Assembly: GCA_937139335.1 (NCBI GenBank)
Contig: CAKZPN010000036.1
Location: 83,706 to 147,705 of the forward strand
From: an uncultured Roseicyclus sp.
GTDB lineage: Bacteria; Pseudomonadota; Alphaproteobacteria; Rhodobacterales; Rhodobacteraceae
Direction: 5' to 3'
Length of the DNA: 64,000 nt
A program made the translations under genes and the position numbers. The notes below the pieces were generated by a model. The model searched no databases. It had not been told where the DNA came from and worked only from the letters and a program-made list of their open reading frames with translations. Positions 16,577 through 25,065 of this stretch are shown piece after piece (positions within the stretch are counted from its first letter, which is position 1; each line of letters begins with the position of its first letter).

Positions 16577-16885
16577 ATGAGCGACGCACCCGAGGACAAG
16601 ACCAAGAAGACCAAGCCGACGCTGGATGACGGCCAGATCGAAACCAAGCACGGCGTGAGCCGGCGGACCATGCTGCGCGGCTTTGGCATCGGCACGCTGG
16701 GCCTTGGCGGCGCCGTGTCAGGCTGCGTGGTCGTGGGCGCGCCCGGCGTCACCGACGTCGACAACGGCAACATCACCGACCCGGTCGGCTATGGACGCGG
16801 CCCGCGCCGCGGCTACCGCACCGGCATCACCGATCGCGATTACGGCGGCAACATCACCGACCCGGTCGGCTACGGCCGGGGCTGA
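16577..16885 (+). CDS. Tat-type lipoprotein with TDxD..DPVGYGRG repeats
   Basis: 102 residues. After a charged N-terminus comes SRRTMLRGFGIG, a twin-arginine-like motif, a hydrophobic Gly-rich stretch, and VSGC with Cys50 as a lipobox. The mature part has two copies of a short repeat: TDVDNGNITDPVGYGRG (59-75) and TDRDYGGNITDPVGYGRG (85-102). A strong GGGGAGA precedes the ATG. It likely resides in the envelope. The repeat is typical of small uncharacterised Rhodobacteraceae lipoproteins; cation binding by the Asp pairs is a guess. Confidence 0.75.
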   Translation: MSDAPEDKTKKTKPTLDDGQIETKHGVSRRTMLRGFGIGTLGLGGAVSGCVVVGAPGVTDVDNGNITDPVGYGRGPRRGYRTGITDRDYGGNITDPVGYGRG

Positions 16886-16902
16886 CCTCCGCCTCACATC
16901 TG

Positions 16903-16923
16903 CACCGGGGCTCAGCCCCGGTG
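16903..16923. terminator. Bidirectional hairpin at convergent ends
   Basis: CACCGGGGCT-C-AGCCCCGGTG is a perfect 10-bp inverted repeat. It lies 18 bases after the lipoprotein stop and covers the last codons and stop of folE2 on the other strand. It could end transcription from both sides although no clear U-run follows. Confidence 0.45.
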
Positions 16924-18003
16924 GATCAGGCTCGCGAAGAGATGCGGATCGAGGCTCGCCTGTGCGAAGGTCTCGCCCTCGGTCAGCACGCTGACCGCGT
17001 CATGGCTGTGCAGGCTTTCCTGGTGGCTGGCGACGACGCGGAAATCCTTCACCCGCGCATCGGCGTGCAACTGCTCGGCAAATAGCCGCGCCGCGTCCTC
17101 GACGAAGATCGGGTTGGCGGCGTTCAGTTCGGCGAACGCCTGTTCGTCCTCGCGCTTCACCATCACCTGTGTCTCGGTCGGCACCGCGGCGCGGGCCATC
17201 GCGATCAGGTCCTCGAACCACAGGCAGCCCTCGTCCTGCGCCACCTCGACCGAGATCCGCGCGACCGACCGCTGCGAATGCGGCGTGGCCAGTTGGCCGC
17301 GCGTGGACCGCGCATGTTCCGACAGTTCCAGCGAGCACGGGCAGGTCGAGGAATAGACGTAGTCGAGATGCACCAGTTTCTGCCGCACGCCGTCCCGCTC
17401 CACCAGTTCCAGCGCGATGTCGTAATACTGGTAGCCGCTGAGCCCCGAGCGCAGGCTCGGCACCGTCACCGGGAACCGCAGCCGCATCTGGATGCGCGCG
17501 TCGAAACTGCCGAGGTCGGCCTTGTAGTCGTCCAGCGCCGCCTCGATCACCTCGAAGCTGAAGGTCTTTTCGGCATGGGCATAGAACGACCGCATGATGC
17601 GGCTCATGTTGATGCCCTTCTTGTCGGCCTCCAGGCTGACGGTGCCGGTGACGCTGGTTTCCAGCGTCAGGTCGCCGTTGTCGCGGGTGTGGTAGCGGAT
17701 CGGCAGGCGGAAGTTCGAGATGCCGACGTGCTGGATCTGCCGGTTCGCGCCCAGGATCAGCGAGGCCGGGCCGTTCTGCAGGTCCGGCAGGGTGTCGCGG
17801 TAGGCGTCATCGGCGGCGAAGGCATCGGGATACTGGCGCGCGAAGACCGGATAGGCGGGTCTGACCAGCGCGGACACGGCGGGGTCGAGCGCGGCCAGAT
17901 CCTCGGCGCTGGCCGTCGCGGCCCAGGCCTTCAGCCGCGCCAGCGCCGTTTCGGCTTCGGCGCGGGTCGGCGCCTCGGGCATGTCGGTCACATGGATGTT
18001 CAT
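16912..18003 (-). CDS. folE2: GTP cyclohydrolase FolE2 (type IB)
   Basis: 363 residues. FolE2 converts GTP to 7,8-dihydroneopterin triphosphate, the first step of folate and related pterin synthesis, and is the version favoured when zinc is scarce because it accepts other metals. Conserved features include SNFRLPIRY, GINMSRIMRSFY, and the metal-binding Cys in STCPCSLELSEHARS. The start at MNIHVTDMPEAP is chosen rather than nine codons upstream. A promoter candidate precedes it. Confidence 0.95.
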   Translation of the reverse strand: MNIHVTDMPEAPTRAEAETALARLKAWAATASAEDLAALDPAVSALVRPAYPVFARQYPDAFAADDAYRDTLPDLQNGPASLILGANRQIQHVGISNFRLPIRYHTRDNGDLTLETSVTGTVSLEADKKGINMSRIMRSFYAHAEKTFSFEVIEAALDDYKADLGSFDARIQMRLRFPVTVPSLRSGLSGYQYYDIALELVERDGVRQKLVHLDYVYSSTCPCSLELSEHARSTRGQLATPHSQRSVARISVEVAQDEGCLWFEDLIAMARAAVPTETQVMVKREDEQAFAELNAANPIFVEDAARLFAEQLHADARVKDFRVVASHQESLHSHDAVSVLTEGETFAQASLDPHLFASLIHRG

Positions 18004-18038
18004 CGCTGTCGCTCCCCTTCTTCCGGTCACGCAGCCGC

Positions 18039-18067
18039 AAGATAGACCCTGCGCGCACCGTTCCCAA
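18039..18067 (-). promoter_or_regulatory. Sigma-70-like promoter for folE2
   Basis: On the minus strand TTGGGA is separated by 17 bases from TATCTT, ending 36 bases before the folE2 ATG. Both hexamers are near consensus. No Zur-type operator is recognised around it. Confidence 0.5.
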
Positions 18068-18109
18068 TCTTTCGCGGGAACTTTTTTCGATCCGGCGGTG
18101 TTGAGCCGA

Positions 18110-18859
18110 TCAGCTTTCCGCCCGCGCGGTCCTGAACCGGCTCACGAATCCGGCAAGGATTTGGGCTGGAACGGTGATTTTTTCGGCCCGGCAGGCGTCA
18201 GTCAGCGCCGCGGCATCCTCGGGGGCGAAATAGCCACGGTCGCGGTAGATGCGGATGCGGGTGGCGAAATTTTCGCCCTCTGCCTCGGGGTGGAACTGGG
18301 TGGCATAGACGTTCTGCCCGGCGCGGATCATCTGGAACGGACACGGGCCTGAGGCGACGAGATGAACGGCGCCGTCGGGCAGCGCCTCCACCGCCTCCTT
18401 GTGCCCCACCAGCGCGCGGAACCGGCGCGGGAGATCCGCCAGCAACGGGTCGGACGCCCCCGCCTCGGTCACGCTGCACTCGACCCCGCCGATGGGTTCG
18501 CCGTAGCGGGCCTTGCCGACCGGCGCGCCCAGCGTCTTGCCGAGGATGCCCATGCCGTAGCAGCAGCCGAGAAACGGCATGTCGCGCGCCAGAACCTCGG
18601 GCATCAGGCCCAGGATATCGGCCTCGATCCGCGCCTCCAGTGGGTCCTTCGCCTCGGGCGCATCGCTGACGCAGCCCGGTCCGCCGCCCACGATGATTCC
18701 GGAATAATTGTCCAGCGACAGCGCCGGCAGCCGCCGCTGATCCAGCCGCACGCGGTACACCTCGGCCTCCGCCAGCCCGCCGCGCTCCAGAAACGCGCCG
18801 AACTCGTCGTCGGCGGCCTCGGTCTCGGGGCGGAGCTGGAGGACGAGGAACCGCTTCAT
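18110..18859 (-). CDS. Class I glutamine amidotransferase-like protein
   Basis: 249 residues, similar to stand-alone GMP synthase glutaminase-domain proteins. The oxyanion/entry motif GIIVGGGPG, the nucleophile motif FLGCCYGMGILG (second Cys of the pair) and the C-terminal TQFHPEAEGE with catalytic His and Glu are present, so hydrolysis of a gamma-glutamyl amide is plausible. The substrate is unknown. Its ATG overlaps the stop of the GNAT gene (ATGA), making it the third gene of the metZ operon. Confidence 0.85.
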   Translation of the reverse strand: MKRFLVLQLRPETEAADDEFGAFLERGGLAEAEVYRVRLDQRRLPALSLDNYSGIIVGGGPGCVSDAPEAKDPLEARIEADILGLMPEVLARDMPFLGCCYGMGILGKTLGAPVGKARYGEPIGGVECSVTEAGASDPLLADLPRRFRALVGHKEAVEALPDGAVHLVASGPCPFQMIRAGQNVYATQFHPEAEGENFATRIRIYRDRGYFAPEDAAALTDACRAEKITVPAQILAGFVSRFRTARAES

Positions 18860-19353
18860 GCGGCCACGGTCACATGCGCGAGCAGACGTTTCTCCATCAC
18901 CGCATTAGGCAGGCGGACGCCGTTGCGCTCCACCTCCTGCCGCTTGACCAGCCGCCAGCCGCGCCGGGTGAAGAACCGTTCGGCCAGCAGGCTCGCCTCG
19001 GTTTCCAGCCGCGCCAGCCCCGCCGCCCGCGCGCGTCCTTCGATCACCGCATAGAGGGTTTCGCCCACGCCCTGCCCCATCGCCTCGGGCGCGACATAGG
19101 CGAAGTCGAGCCAGCCGCTGCCGATGTCGAGCGTCATGAACCCCAGAAGCCGCCCGTCCTGCTCCGCCACCACGGTCTGCGCCTCGATGAGCCGGCGGCG
19201 CCAGGTCTCGTCGCTGGGCGGCGCGGGCGACCAGGCTTCGCGCTGCGCCGCGTCGTAATGCCCCCCGGTCCCCTCGCGCACGGCTCGGTGGTAGAGCTCG
19301 GCCAGCCCCGGCGCGTCGGTGACGCGGCAGGGCCGGATGATGAGCCCGTTCAT
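18856..19353 (-). CDS. GNAT family N-acetyltransferase
   Basis: 165 residues with the GNAT fold: IIRPCRVTDAPGLAELYHRAV, the beta4 strand GFMTL..GSGWLDFAYV, and the acetyl-CoA loop PEAMGQGVGETLYAVIEGRARAAG. It would acetylate an amine or N-terminus; the substrate is unknown. Start and stop overlap metZ and the glutamine amidotransferase by four bases each, so the three genes are translationally coupled. Confidence 0.88.
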   Translation of the reverse strand: MNGLIIRPCRVTDAPGLAELYHRAVREGTGGHYDAAQREAWSPAPPSDETWRRRLIEAQTVVAEQDGRLLGFMTLDIGSGWLDFAYVAPEAMGQGVGETLYAVIEGRARAAGLARLETEASLLAERFFTRRGWRLVKRQEVERNGVRLPNAVMEKRLLAHVTVAA

Positions 19354-20555
19354 GCGCCCCTCGCCGCGGCAAGCGCCGCCAGCAGGTCGGCGATCAGGTC
19401 ATCGGGGTCTTCCAGCCCCACCGACAGCCGCACCAGCCCGCGCGTGATGCCGAGCGCCTGGCGCTGCTCCTCGCTCAACCGCTGGTGCGTGGTCGTCGCG
19501 GGATGGGTGATGATCGACTTCGCGTCGCCGAGGTTGTTGGAAATGATGATGATCTCCAGCGCGTTAAGGAAGCTGAACGCCGCCTCCTGCCCTCCATCGA
19601 GCTCGAACGCGATGACGGTGCCGCCTGTCTCCATCTGCGCGCCGGACAGCGCGTGCTGCGGGTGCGACGGCAGGCCGGGGAAGAGAACGCGGGTCAGCCC
19701 CGGCTGCCCTTCCAGCGCCTCGGCGATGGCCTGCGCGGCAGTGGCCTGCGCCCGGCAGCGCAATTCCACCGTCTCCAGCGATTTCAGCATCACCCAGGCG
19801 TTGAACGGCGACATCGCGCCGCCGGTGTGCTTCAGGTAAGGCTCGACGGTCTTGCGGATGAAGGTCCTGGTCCCGAGGATCACGCCGCCTAGACAGCGCC
19901 CCTGCCCGTCGATGTGCTTGGTCGCGGAATAGACCACCACGTCGGCGCCGAGCCCAATCGTGTCCTGGAACACCGGCGTGGCAAAGACGTTGTCGACCAC
20001 GACCAGCGCGCCCGCCGCATGGGCCAGCCGCGCGACGGCGGCGATGTCGATGACCTCCAGCGTCGGGTTCGAGATCGACTCGAAGAACACCGCCTTGGTG
20101 TCGGGCCGGATCGCCTGTTCCCACTGCGCCAGGTCGGTGCCGTCGACGAAACTCACTTCCACCCCGTAGCGCGTCAGCACCTCCTCGAGGATGTAGAGGC
20201 ACGATCCGAAGAGCGCGCGCGCGGCCACGACATGGTCGCCCGACCGCAGCATCGACACCAGCGCGCCGTTCACGGCGGCCATGCCCGACGCCGTGGCAAA
20301 GGCGTCCTCCGCCCCTTCCAGCGCGGCGATCCGCTCCTCGAACATGCGCACGGTGGGGTTGCCGTAGCGGGCGTAGATGTATTCGTCGGGGCCGGTCTCG
20401 ATGAAGCGCGCCTCGGCGGCCTCGGCGCTGTCGTAGACGAAGCCCTGCGTCAGGAAGATCGCCTCGCTGACCTCGCCATACTGGCTGCGCCGCGTGCCGG
20501 CATGCACCGCGTGGGTGCGTTTTTTCCATGTCTTCCGGGCAGTTGGGTCCGTCAT
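19350..20555 (-). CDS. metZ: O-succinylhomoserine sulfhydrylase
   Basis: 401 residues of the Cys/Met metabolism PLP-enzyme family. The PLP lysine lies in YSATKHIDGQG, and ARYGNPTV plus EGAEDAFATASGMAA are typical. MetZ makes homocysteine directly from an acylhomoserine and sulfide in methionine synthesis. MetZ rather than MetY is favoured by length and by the N-terminus (KKRTHAVHAGTRRSQYGEVSEAIFLTQGF). It is the first gene after a SAM-II riboswitch, fitting feedback control by S-adenosylmethionine. Confidence 0.93.
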   Translation of the reverse strand: MTDPTARKTWKKRTHAVHAGTRRSQYGEVSEAIFLTQGFVYDSAEAAEARFIETGPDEYIYARYGNPTVRMFEERIAALEGAEDAFATASGMAAVNGALVSMLRSGDHVVAARALFGSCLYILEEVLTRYGVEVSFVDGTDLAQWEQAIRPDTKAVFFESISNPTLEVIDIAAVARLAHAAGALVVVDNVFATPVFQDTIGLGADVVVYSATKHIDGQGRCLGGVILGTRTFIRKTVEPYLKHTGGAMSPFNAWVMLKSLETVELRCRAQATAAQAIAEALEGQPGLTRVLFPGLPSHPQHALSGAQMETGGTVIAFELDGGQEAAFSFLNALEIIIISNNLGDAKSIITHPATTTHQRLSEEQRQALGITRGLVRLSVGLEDPDDLIADLLAALAAARGA

Positions 20556-20638
20556 GGCCCTCTCCTCTCACCTCGAGCCCTCGGGCATTCCCCGCAGGCA
20601 AAACTGGTCGGGAGCGAGCGGATGCTGGACGTCCTCGA

Positions 20639-20692
20639 CCTCTTTAGCGGCTTGTTTAACGTGGTCCGCAATCCGGTTCACAAATCACCACG
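20639..20692 (-). ncRNA. SAM-II riboswitch (metA motif)
   Basis: On the minus strand the segment opens CGTGGTGATTTG, continues GATTGCGGACCACG, then TTAAACAAGCCGCTAAAGAGG. CGTGGT (20687-20692) pairs with ACCACG (20660-20665) as P1, and the GATTTG loop and CGCTAAAGAGG tail carry the conserved pseudoknot sequences. SAM-II binds S-adenosylmethionine and represses downstream methionine genes, here metZ 84 bases further on. A promoter sits directly upstream, with its expected start at the first base of P1. Confidence 0.9.
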
Positions 20693-20698
20693 GGCCTG

Positions 20699-20727
20699 TG
20701 GCTACGCCGCCCGCGCGGTTGCGTCAA
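20699..20727 (-). promoter_or_regulatory. Promoter of the riboswitch-metZ operon
   Basis: On the minus strand TTGACG and TAGCCA are 17 bases apart. The predicted start, about seven bases after the -10 element, falls at 20692, exactly where the SAM-II P1 helix begins. That agreement strengthens both calls. Confidence 0.65.
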
Positions 20728-20834
20728 GCACCACTGCAGCACGGCGGCCACGTCACGGAAGTGTCGTGTCAACTTTACCGAAATGTTGCGAGACGCGCCT
20801 ATCCCACACGCAACATGTGGCAGGTGTGATCGGC

Positions 20835-21725
20835 ATGGCGCTGGTTTCCGTAAACGCGACCGAGACCGGATGGGAGAGTGTGACGCCACTCGGCCCGGCG
20901 GTGGCGCACCTGCCGCCCGGTGCTTCGGTCACGATCATGATCCACGGCTTCCGGTTCTCGCCCTGGGATGACCAGAACACACCGCACAGCCATATCCTGT
21001 CGCTCGACCCGCGCCGCGACTGCTGGAAGGCGGTCAGTTGGCCCCGGCACCTGCACCTCGGCCGCGCCGACGCGGGCCTCGGCATCGGGTTCGGCTGGCA
21101 CGCCCGCGGCAGCCTGACCCGCGTCGCCGCCCGCGCCTTCGGCGTCGGGACGACGCTGGCCGGCTTCATCCGGGATATCAAGGCCGAGCGCGACGATCTT
21201 CACGTGAACATCATGGCCCATTCACTTGGCGCGCGGGTGGCGCTCTCCGCGCTGGCCGAGCTTGCGCGCGGCGATGTCGACCGGCTGATCCTGCTCTCCG
21301 GTGCAGAATACCGCAGCATCGCGGTGGCCGCGCTGCGCTCGCCCGCCGGGCGCGCGACCCAGGTGCTGAACGTGACCAGCGGAGAAAACACGCTTTTCGA
21401 CGCGATCTTCCGCCTGGGCGTGCCCGCGCCCTCGCTCAGCGACTGGCCGCTGTCGGGCGGGGTGAGCGCGGTGCCGGGCTGGACCGACCTGCGCGTCGAT
21501 TGCCCCGAGACGCTGGCGGTGCTGCGCGCCCACGGCATCCGCACCCGCGCTTCGGCGACGCGGGTCTGCCACTGGTCGACCTACCTGCGCCCCGGCCTGT
21601 TCCGGCTCTACCGCGATGTCTTCGACCCGGCCCGGCCCGACCTGCTGCCACGGCTTGCCGCAGCGCTGCCCCGGCCTGCCGCCGCCGCGCCGCGGGGACG
21701 GGCCGCGCGGCTTTCCCCCTTGTGA
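20835..21725 (+). CDS. Alpha/beta hydrolase
   Basis: 296 residues. An oxyanion-hole segment VTIMIHGFRFSPWD precedes the nucleophile elbow IMAHSLGARVALSAL (Ser in AHSLG, a variant of GxSxG). A possible catalytic His lies in VCHWSTYLRPG near the C-terminus. There is no signal peptide. The closing region is Pro/Ala-rich. Substrate unknown; an esterase or lipase-like activity is the general expectation. It is divergent from metZ. Confidence 0.8.
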   Translation: MALVSVNATETGWESVTPLGPAVAHLPPGASVTIMIHGFRFSPWDDQNTPHSHILSLDPRRDCWKAVSWPRHLHLGRADAGLGIGFGWHARGSLTRVAARAFGVGTTLAGFIRDIKAERDDLHVNIMAHSLGARVALSALAELARGDVDRLILLSGAEYRSIAVAALRSPAGRATQVLNVTSGENTLFDAIFRLGVPAPSLSDWPLSGGVSAVPGWTDLRVDCPETLAVLRAHGIRTRASATRVCHWSTYLRPGLFRLYRDVFDPARPDLLPRLAAALPRPAAAAPRGRAARLSPL

Positions 21726-21857
21726 GAGACACGCCGCGGTCCGATCTCTTTTTTCAGGAGCGGTAAACCACCGGTTTTCATTGCAGCGTCTGGTTTTTGC
21801 ATGGAAACCTTTCTAACGTGGCGCCGGTGGCGACATCGATCGGATGAGGGGGCAGCG

Positions 21858-21947
21858 ATGAGTTCTAGTTTTCTTCAGGGCGTGTCCTTCGCCGCGCTGG
21901 TCGTGGTCGTCGTCATGGCCAGCTTCGGCGGGTTCGGGGTGCTCTGA
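21858..21947 (+). CDS. 29-residue membrane peptide leading the XpaC-TelA operon
   Basis: MSSSFLQG, then a single hydrophobic helix FAALVVVVVMASFGGFGVL. The start follows GAGGGGGCAGCG, and the TGA stop overlaps the XpaC ATG (TGATG), so translation is coupled. It is too short for homology by eye. The position at the head of a conserved-looking operon and the coupling argue that it is real. Confidence 0.5.
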   Translation: MSSSFLQGVSFAALVVVVVMASFGGFGVL

Positions 21948-22861
21948 TGACCAAACGCTATGGCGGTGAATTCAGCCCGACGGGCCAGCGCGACGGCGAT
22001 GCACCGCGCGAGACGGTCGTGGCCGAACGGCTGGAGGTCGCAAGCTTTCGCGGCCGCAGCCCGATGCGTCACGGTGCCAAGCTCAACATCCTGTTCATCC
22101 TGCCGCTGCTGGCGCTGGCGACCTCGTTCCTGCAGCCGGTGTCCGGCATGGCCGTCGACCTTGTCGGCGCGGCGGCGATGATGCTGTCGGCCTGGCTGAC
22201 CCGCGACGGCGTGCGCGCCGAGGACGCCTTTGCCGAGCGCAAGGTCGCGCGCCGCCCGGCGATCCCGCGCAAGATCTTCGGCTCGGTCCTGATGGGCACG
22301 GGCGTGGCGCTGCTGATCTACGGCGGCCAGTGGAACCTCGCCGCCGCCATCGTCGTCGGCGCCATCGCCGGCGCGCTGCATCTCGGCGCCTTCGGGCTCG
22401 ACCCGCTGGCCGACAAGGGGCTGGAGGGCGTCGACCGCCGCGAGACCGACCGGATCGCGCGCAAGATCGAAGAGGCGGAAAGGATGCTCGACCAGATGTC
22501 CGACGCGATCCGCCGCGCCCGCGACCGGCAGCTCGAGGCGCGCGTCTCGGCTTTCCAGGATACCGCGCGGCAGATGTTCCGCCAGGTCGAGGCCGACCCG
22601 CGCGACCTGACCCAGGCGCGGCGCTATCTCGGCGTCTACCTGCAGGGCGCGCGCGACGCGACGGTGCAGTTCGCCGATCTCTACGCCCGCAACCGCGACA
22701 CGCAGGTGCGGGCCGATTTCGAGACCTTCCTCGACGACATGGAAACCAATTTCGCAAAGCGGACTACCGCGATGCTGACGGATGACCGCACCAACTTCGA
22801 CGTCGAGATCGAAGTCCTGCGGGACAGGTTGAACCGCGAAAATTTGCACATCGAGGGATAA
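21947..22861 (+). CDS. XpaC-like (5-bromo-4-chloroindolyl phosphate hydrolysis) membrane protein
   Basis: 304 residues. A basic N-terminal tail leads to two hydrophobic helices near 50-85 (LFILPLLALATSFLQP, VDLVGAAAMMLSAWL) and another pair near 105-140. The C-terminal 150 residues are charged and helical (ETDRIARKIEEAERMLDQMSDAIRRA, later FETFLDDMETNFAKRT), the XpaC layout. XpaC proteins are regularly encoded next to TelA, as here ten bases downstream; their biochemistry is unknown despite the name. Probably an inner-membrane scaffold for TelA. Confidence 0.85.
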   Translation: MTKRYGGEFSPTGQRDGDAPRETVVAERLEVASFRGRSPMRHGAKLNILFILPLLALATSFLQPVSGMAVDLVGAAAMMLSAWLTRDGVRAEDAFAERKVARRPAIPRKIFGSVLMGTGVALLIYGGQWNLAAAIVVGAIAGALHLGAFGLDPLADKGLEGVDRRETDRIARKIEEAERMLDQMSDAIRRARDRQLEARVSAFQDTARQMFRQVEADPRDLTQARRYLGVYLQGARDATVQFADLYARNRDTQVRADFETFLDDMETNFAKRTTAMLTDDRTNFDVEIEVLRDRLNRENLHIEG

Positions 22862-22871
22862 GGACAAAGCC

Positions 22872-24083
22872 ATGACCACCGCTATCCGCCAACAGGCCGA
22901 AGACACCGCCAAGCTGGTCGACGAGATCAACGCCGTCGTCCTGCTCGAACCCTCCGCCGACCTCGTGCCGCTGCCGCAGGCCGACGCCCCCACGGCCGAG
23001 CAGATCCGCCGCCGCGTGGCCGAGATCGACATGACCGACACGAATTCCATCGTGACCTTCGGCTCGGCCGCCCAGGCGGAGCTGCAACAGATCAGCCAGG
23101 CCATGCTGCAGGGCGTGAAGAACAAGGACATCGGCCCGGCGGGCGACTCGTTGCGCGAGATCGTCGGCACGATCCGCGGCTTTTCGGTCGACGAACTGGA
23201 CCCGAACCGCAAGCAGAGCTGGTGGGAGCGCCTGTTCGGCAAGGCCAAGCCGGTCCACAACTTCATGGCGAAATACGAGCAGGTGCAGGACCAGATCGAC
23301 CGCATCACCGAGAACCTGCTGAGCCACGAGCACACGCTGATGAAGGACATCAAGTCGCTCGACAAGCTCTACGAGAAGACCCTCGATTTCTACGATGAAC
23401 TCGCGCTCTACATCGCCGCCGGCGAGGAAAAGCTGCGCGAGCTGGACGAGGACACCATCCCCGCGAAAGAGGCCGAGGTTCAGGCCGCTCCCGAGGATGA
23501 CCAGGTGATCCGCGCGCAGGAGTTGCGCGACATCCGTGCCGCGCGCGACGACCTCGAACGCCGCATCCACGACCTGAAGCTGACGCGGCAGGTGACGATG
23601 CAGTCGCTGCCCTCGATCCGGCTAGTGCAGGAAAACGACAAGAGCCTCGTCACCAAGATCAACTCGACCCTCGTGAACACCGTGCCGCTGTGGGAAACCC
23701 AGCTGGCGCAGGCGGTGACGATCCAGCGCTCGACCGAGGCCGCCAAGGCGGTGCGCGAGGCGACGGATCTGACGAACGACCTGCTGACGCAGAACGCGAC
23801 CAACCTGCGCGAAAGCAACAAGATCGTCCGCGAGGAGATGGAGCGCGGCGTGTTCGACATCGAGGCCGTGAAGGCCGCCAACGCCGAGCTCATCGCCACG
23901 ATCGAGGACAGCCTGCAGATCGCCGACGAGGGCAAGCGCCGCCGCGCCGAGGCCGAGGTCGAGATGCAGAAGATGGAGACCGAATTGCGCGACACGCTGG
24001 CCGCCGCCTCCTCGCGCGCCTCGCAGGCTGCCGCAACCACGACCGGGTCGGGCGCCACGCCGCCCCCGCCCCCGGCAAGCTGA
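22872..24083 (+). CDS. TelA/KlaA toxic anion resistance family protein
   Basis: 403 residues, almost entirely helical and coiled-coil, with no membrane segment. The family core is visible as FGSAAQAELQQISQAML, then WWERLFGKAKPVHNFMAKYEQVQDQIDRITENLLSHEHTLMKDI, then the QSLPSIRLVQENDKSLVTKI block and WETQLAQAVTIQRSTEAAKAVREATDLTNDLL. Members are linked to tellurite, lantibiotic and phage resistance in various bacteria, by an unknown envelope mechanism. It ends in a Pro-rich tail. It is in an operon with XpaC and three further proteins. Confidence 0.93.
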   Translation: MTTAIRQQAEDTAKLVDEINAVVLLEPSADLVPLPQADAPTAEQIRRRVAEIDMTDTNSIVTFGSAAQAELQQISQAMLQGVKNKDIGPAGDSLREIVGTIRGFSVDELDPNRKQSWWERLFGKAKPVHNFMAKYEQVQDQIDRITENLLSHEHTLMKDIKSLDKLYEKTLDFYDELALYIAAGEEKLRELDEDTIPAKEAEVQAAPEDDQVIRAQELRDIRAARDDLERRIHDLKLTRQVTMQSLPSIRLVQENDKSLVTKINSTLVNTVPLWETQLAQAVTIQRSTEAAKAVREATDLTNDLLTQNATNLRESNKIVREEMERGVFDIEAVKAANAELIATIEDSLQIADEGKRRRAEAEVEMQKMETELRDTLAAASSRASQAAATTTGSGATPPPPPAS

Positions 24084-24092
24084 GCGAGGCCC

Positions 24093-25025
24093 ATGGCGCT
24101 GCGCTGGTCATACCTGATTCCGGGCGCCGTGGCGCTGGCCCTTTCGGCCTGCGTTCCCACCACGGCGCCCCAGGTCTCGCCCCGGCCCGAAACCCGGGCC
24201 GAGGCGCCGGCGCCCTCTGCCGAAAGCGAGGCCTTCGCGCGCTACTACCGCGGCGTGGAGGCGCGGCTGGTGTCGCAGGGCCAGCTCAGGACCGATGGCG
24301 GGCAGACCGACGCGCCGGTCTCGGTCGCGACGCTGGCTGCAAATTTCGAGCGCATCGCGCTTTATGACGAATACGCGCTGATCGGCGGGCGGTTCGTGCA
24401 GCAGCAGACCGCAGCGCGCCTGCGCCGCTGGGAACAGCCGGTGCGCATCCAGGCCCATTTCGGCGCCTCCGTCGGCGCGACCCAGCAGGCCGAGGACCGC
24501 TCGGTGCTGTCGACCTACGCCACCCGGTTGGGGCGCGTGACCGGGCACCCGATCTCCACCGTGCGCTCGAACGGCAATTTCCACGTCCTCTACCTCAACC
24601 GCGACGAACAGCGCAGCGCGGGCGAGATGGTGCGCCGGCTGATCCCCGGCGTCGGCCCCGAGGTGATCACCGAGATCGAGGCGCTGCCGCGCTCGACCTT
24701 CTGCGCGGTCTACGCGTTTTCCGAGACCGGCGGCCGCCCGGTCTATGTCGCGGCGGTGGCGATCATCCGCGACGAGCACCCCAGCCTCATCCGCCGCTCC
24801 TGCGTGCACGAGGAAGTCGCCCAGGGCCTCGGCCTGCCCAACGACAGCCCGGCCGCGCGCCCCTCGATCTTCAACGACGACGAGGAATTTGCGCTGCTGA
24901 CCCCGCATGACGAGATGCTGCTGCGCATCCTTTACGACCGGCGGCTGCAACCCGGCGTCCGCCCGTCCGAGGCGCGTGTAACCGTGCGCGCGATCGCCGA
25001 AGAATTGCTTGGCGGGCCCGCCTGA
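24093..25025 (+). CDS. DUF2927 lipoprotein, first copy
   Basis: 310 residues with a lipoprotein signal (VALALSAC, lipobox LSAC). The DUF2927 core includes STFCAVYAF, the CVHEEVAQGLGLPND block and SIFNDDEEFALLTPHDEMLLRILYD. The HEEVAQxLG helix recalls a zincin active-site helix but has Gln where the second His would be. It begins nine bases after telA. A second DUF2927 gene lies at 36627-38027 with the same CxHEEVAQxLG and SIFNDD blocks. Outer-membrane periplasmic location is inferred from the lipobox. Confidence 0.85.
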   Translation: MALRWSYLIPGAVALALSACVPTTAPQVSPRPETRAEAPAPSAESEAFARYYRGVEARLVSQGQLRTDGGQTDAPVSVATLAANFERIALYDEYALIGGRFVQQQTAARLRRWEQPVRIQAHFGASVGATQQAEDRSVLSTYATRLGRVTGHPISTVRSNGNFHVLYLNRDEQRSAGEMVRRLIPGVGPEVITEIEALPRSTFCAVYAFSETGGRPVYVAAVAIIRDEHPSLIRRSCVHEEVAQGLGLPNDSPAARPSIFNDDEEFALLTPHDEMLLRILYDRRLQPGVRPSEARVTVRAIAEELLGGPA

Positions 25026-25065
25026 CCCGCCGTACCGTATTCACCCCAAGGAAAGGGAAAACGAC

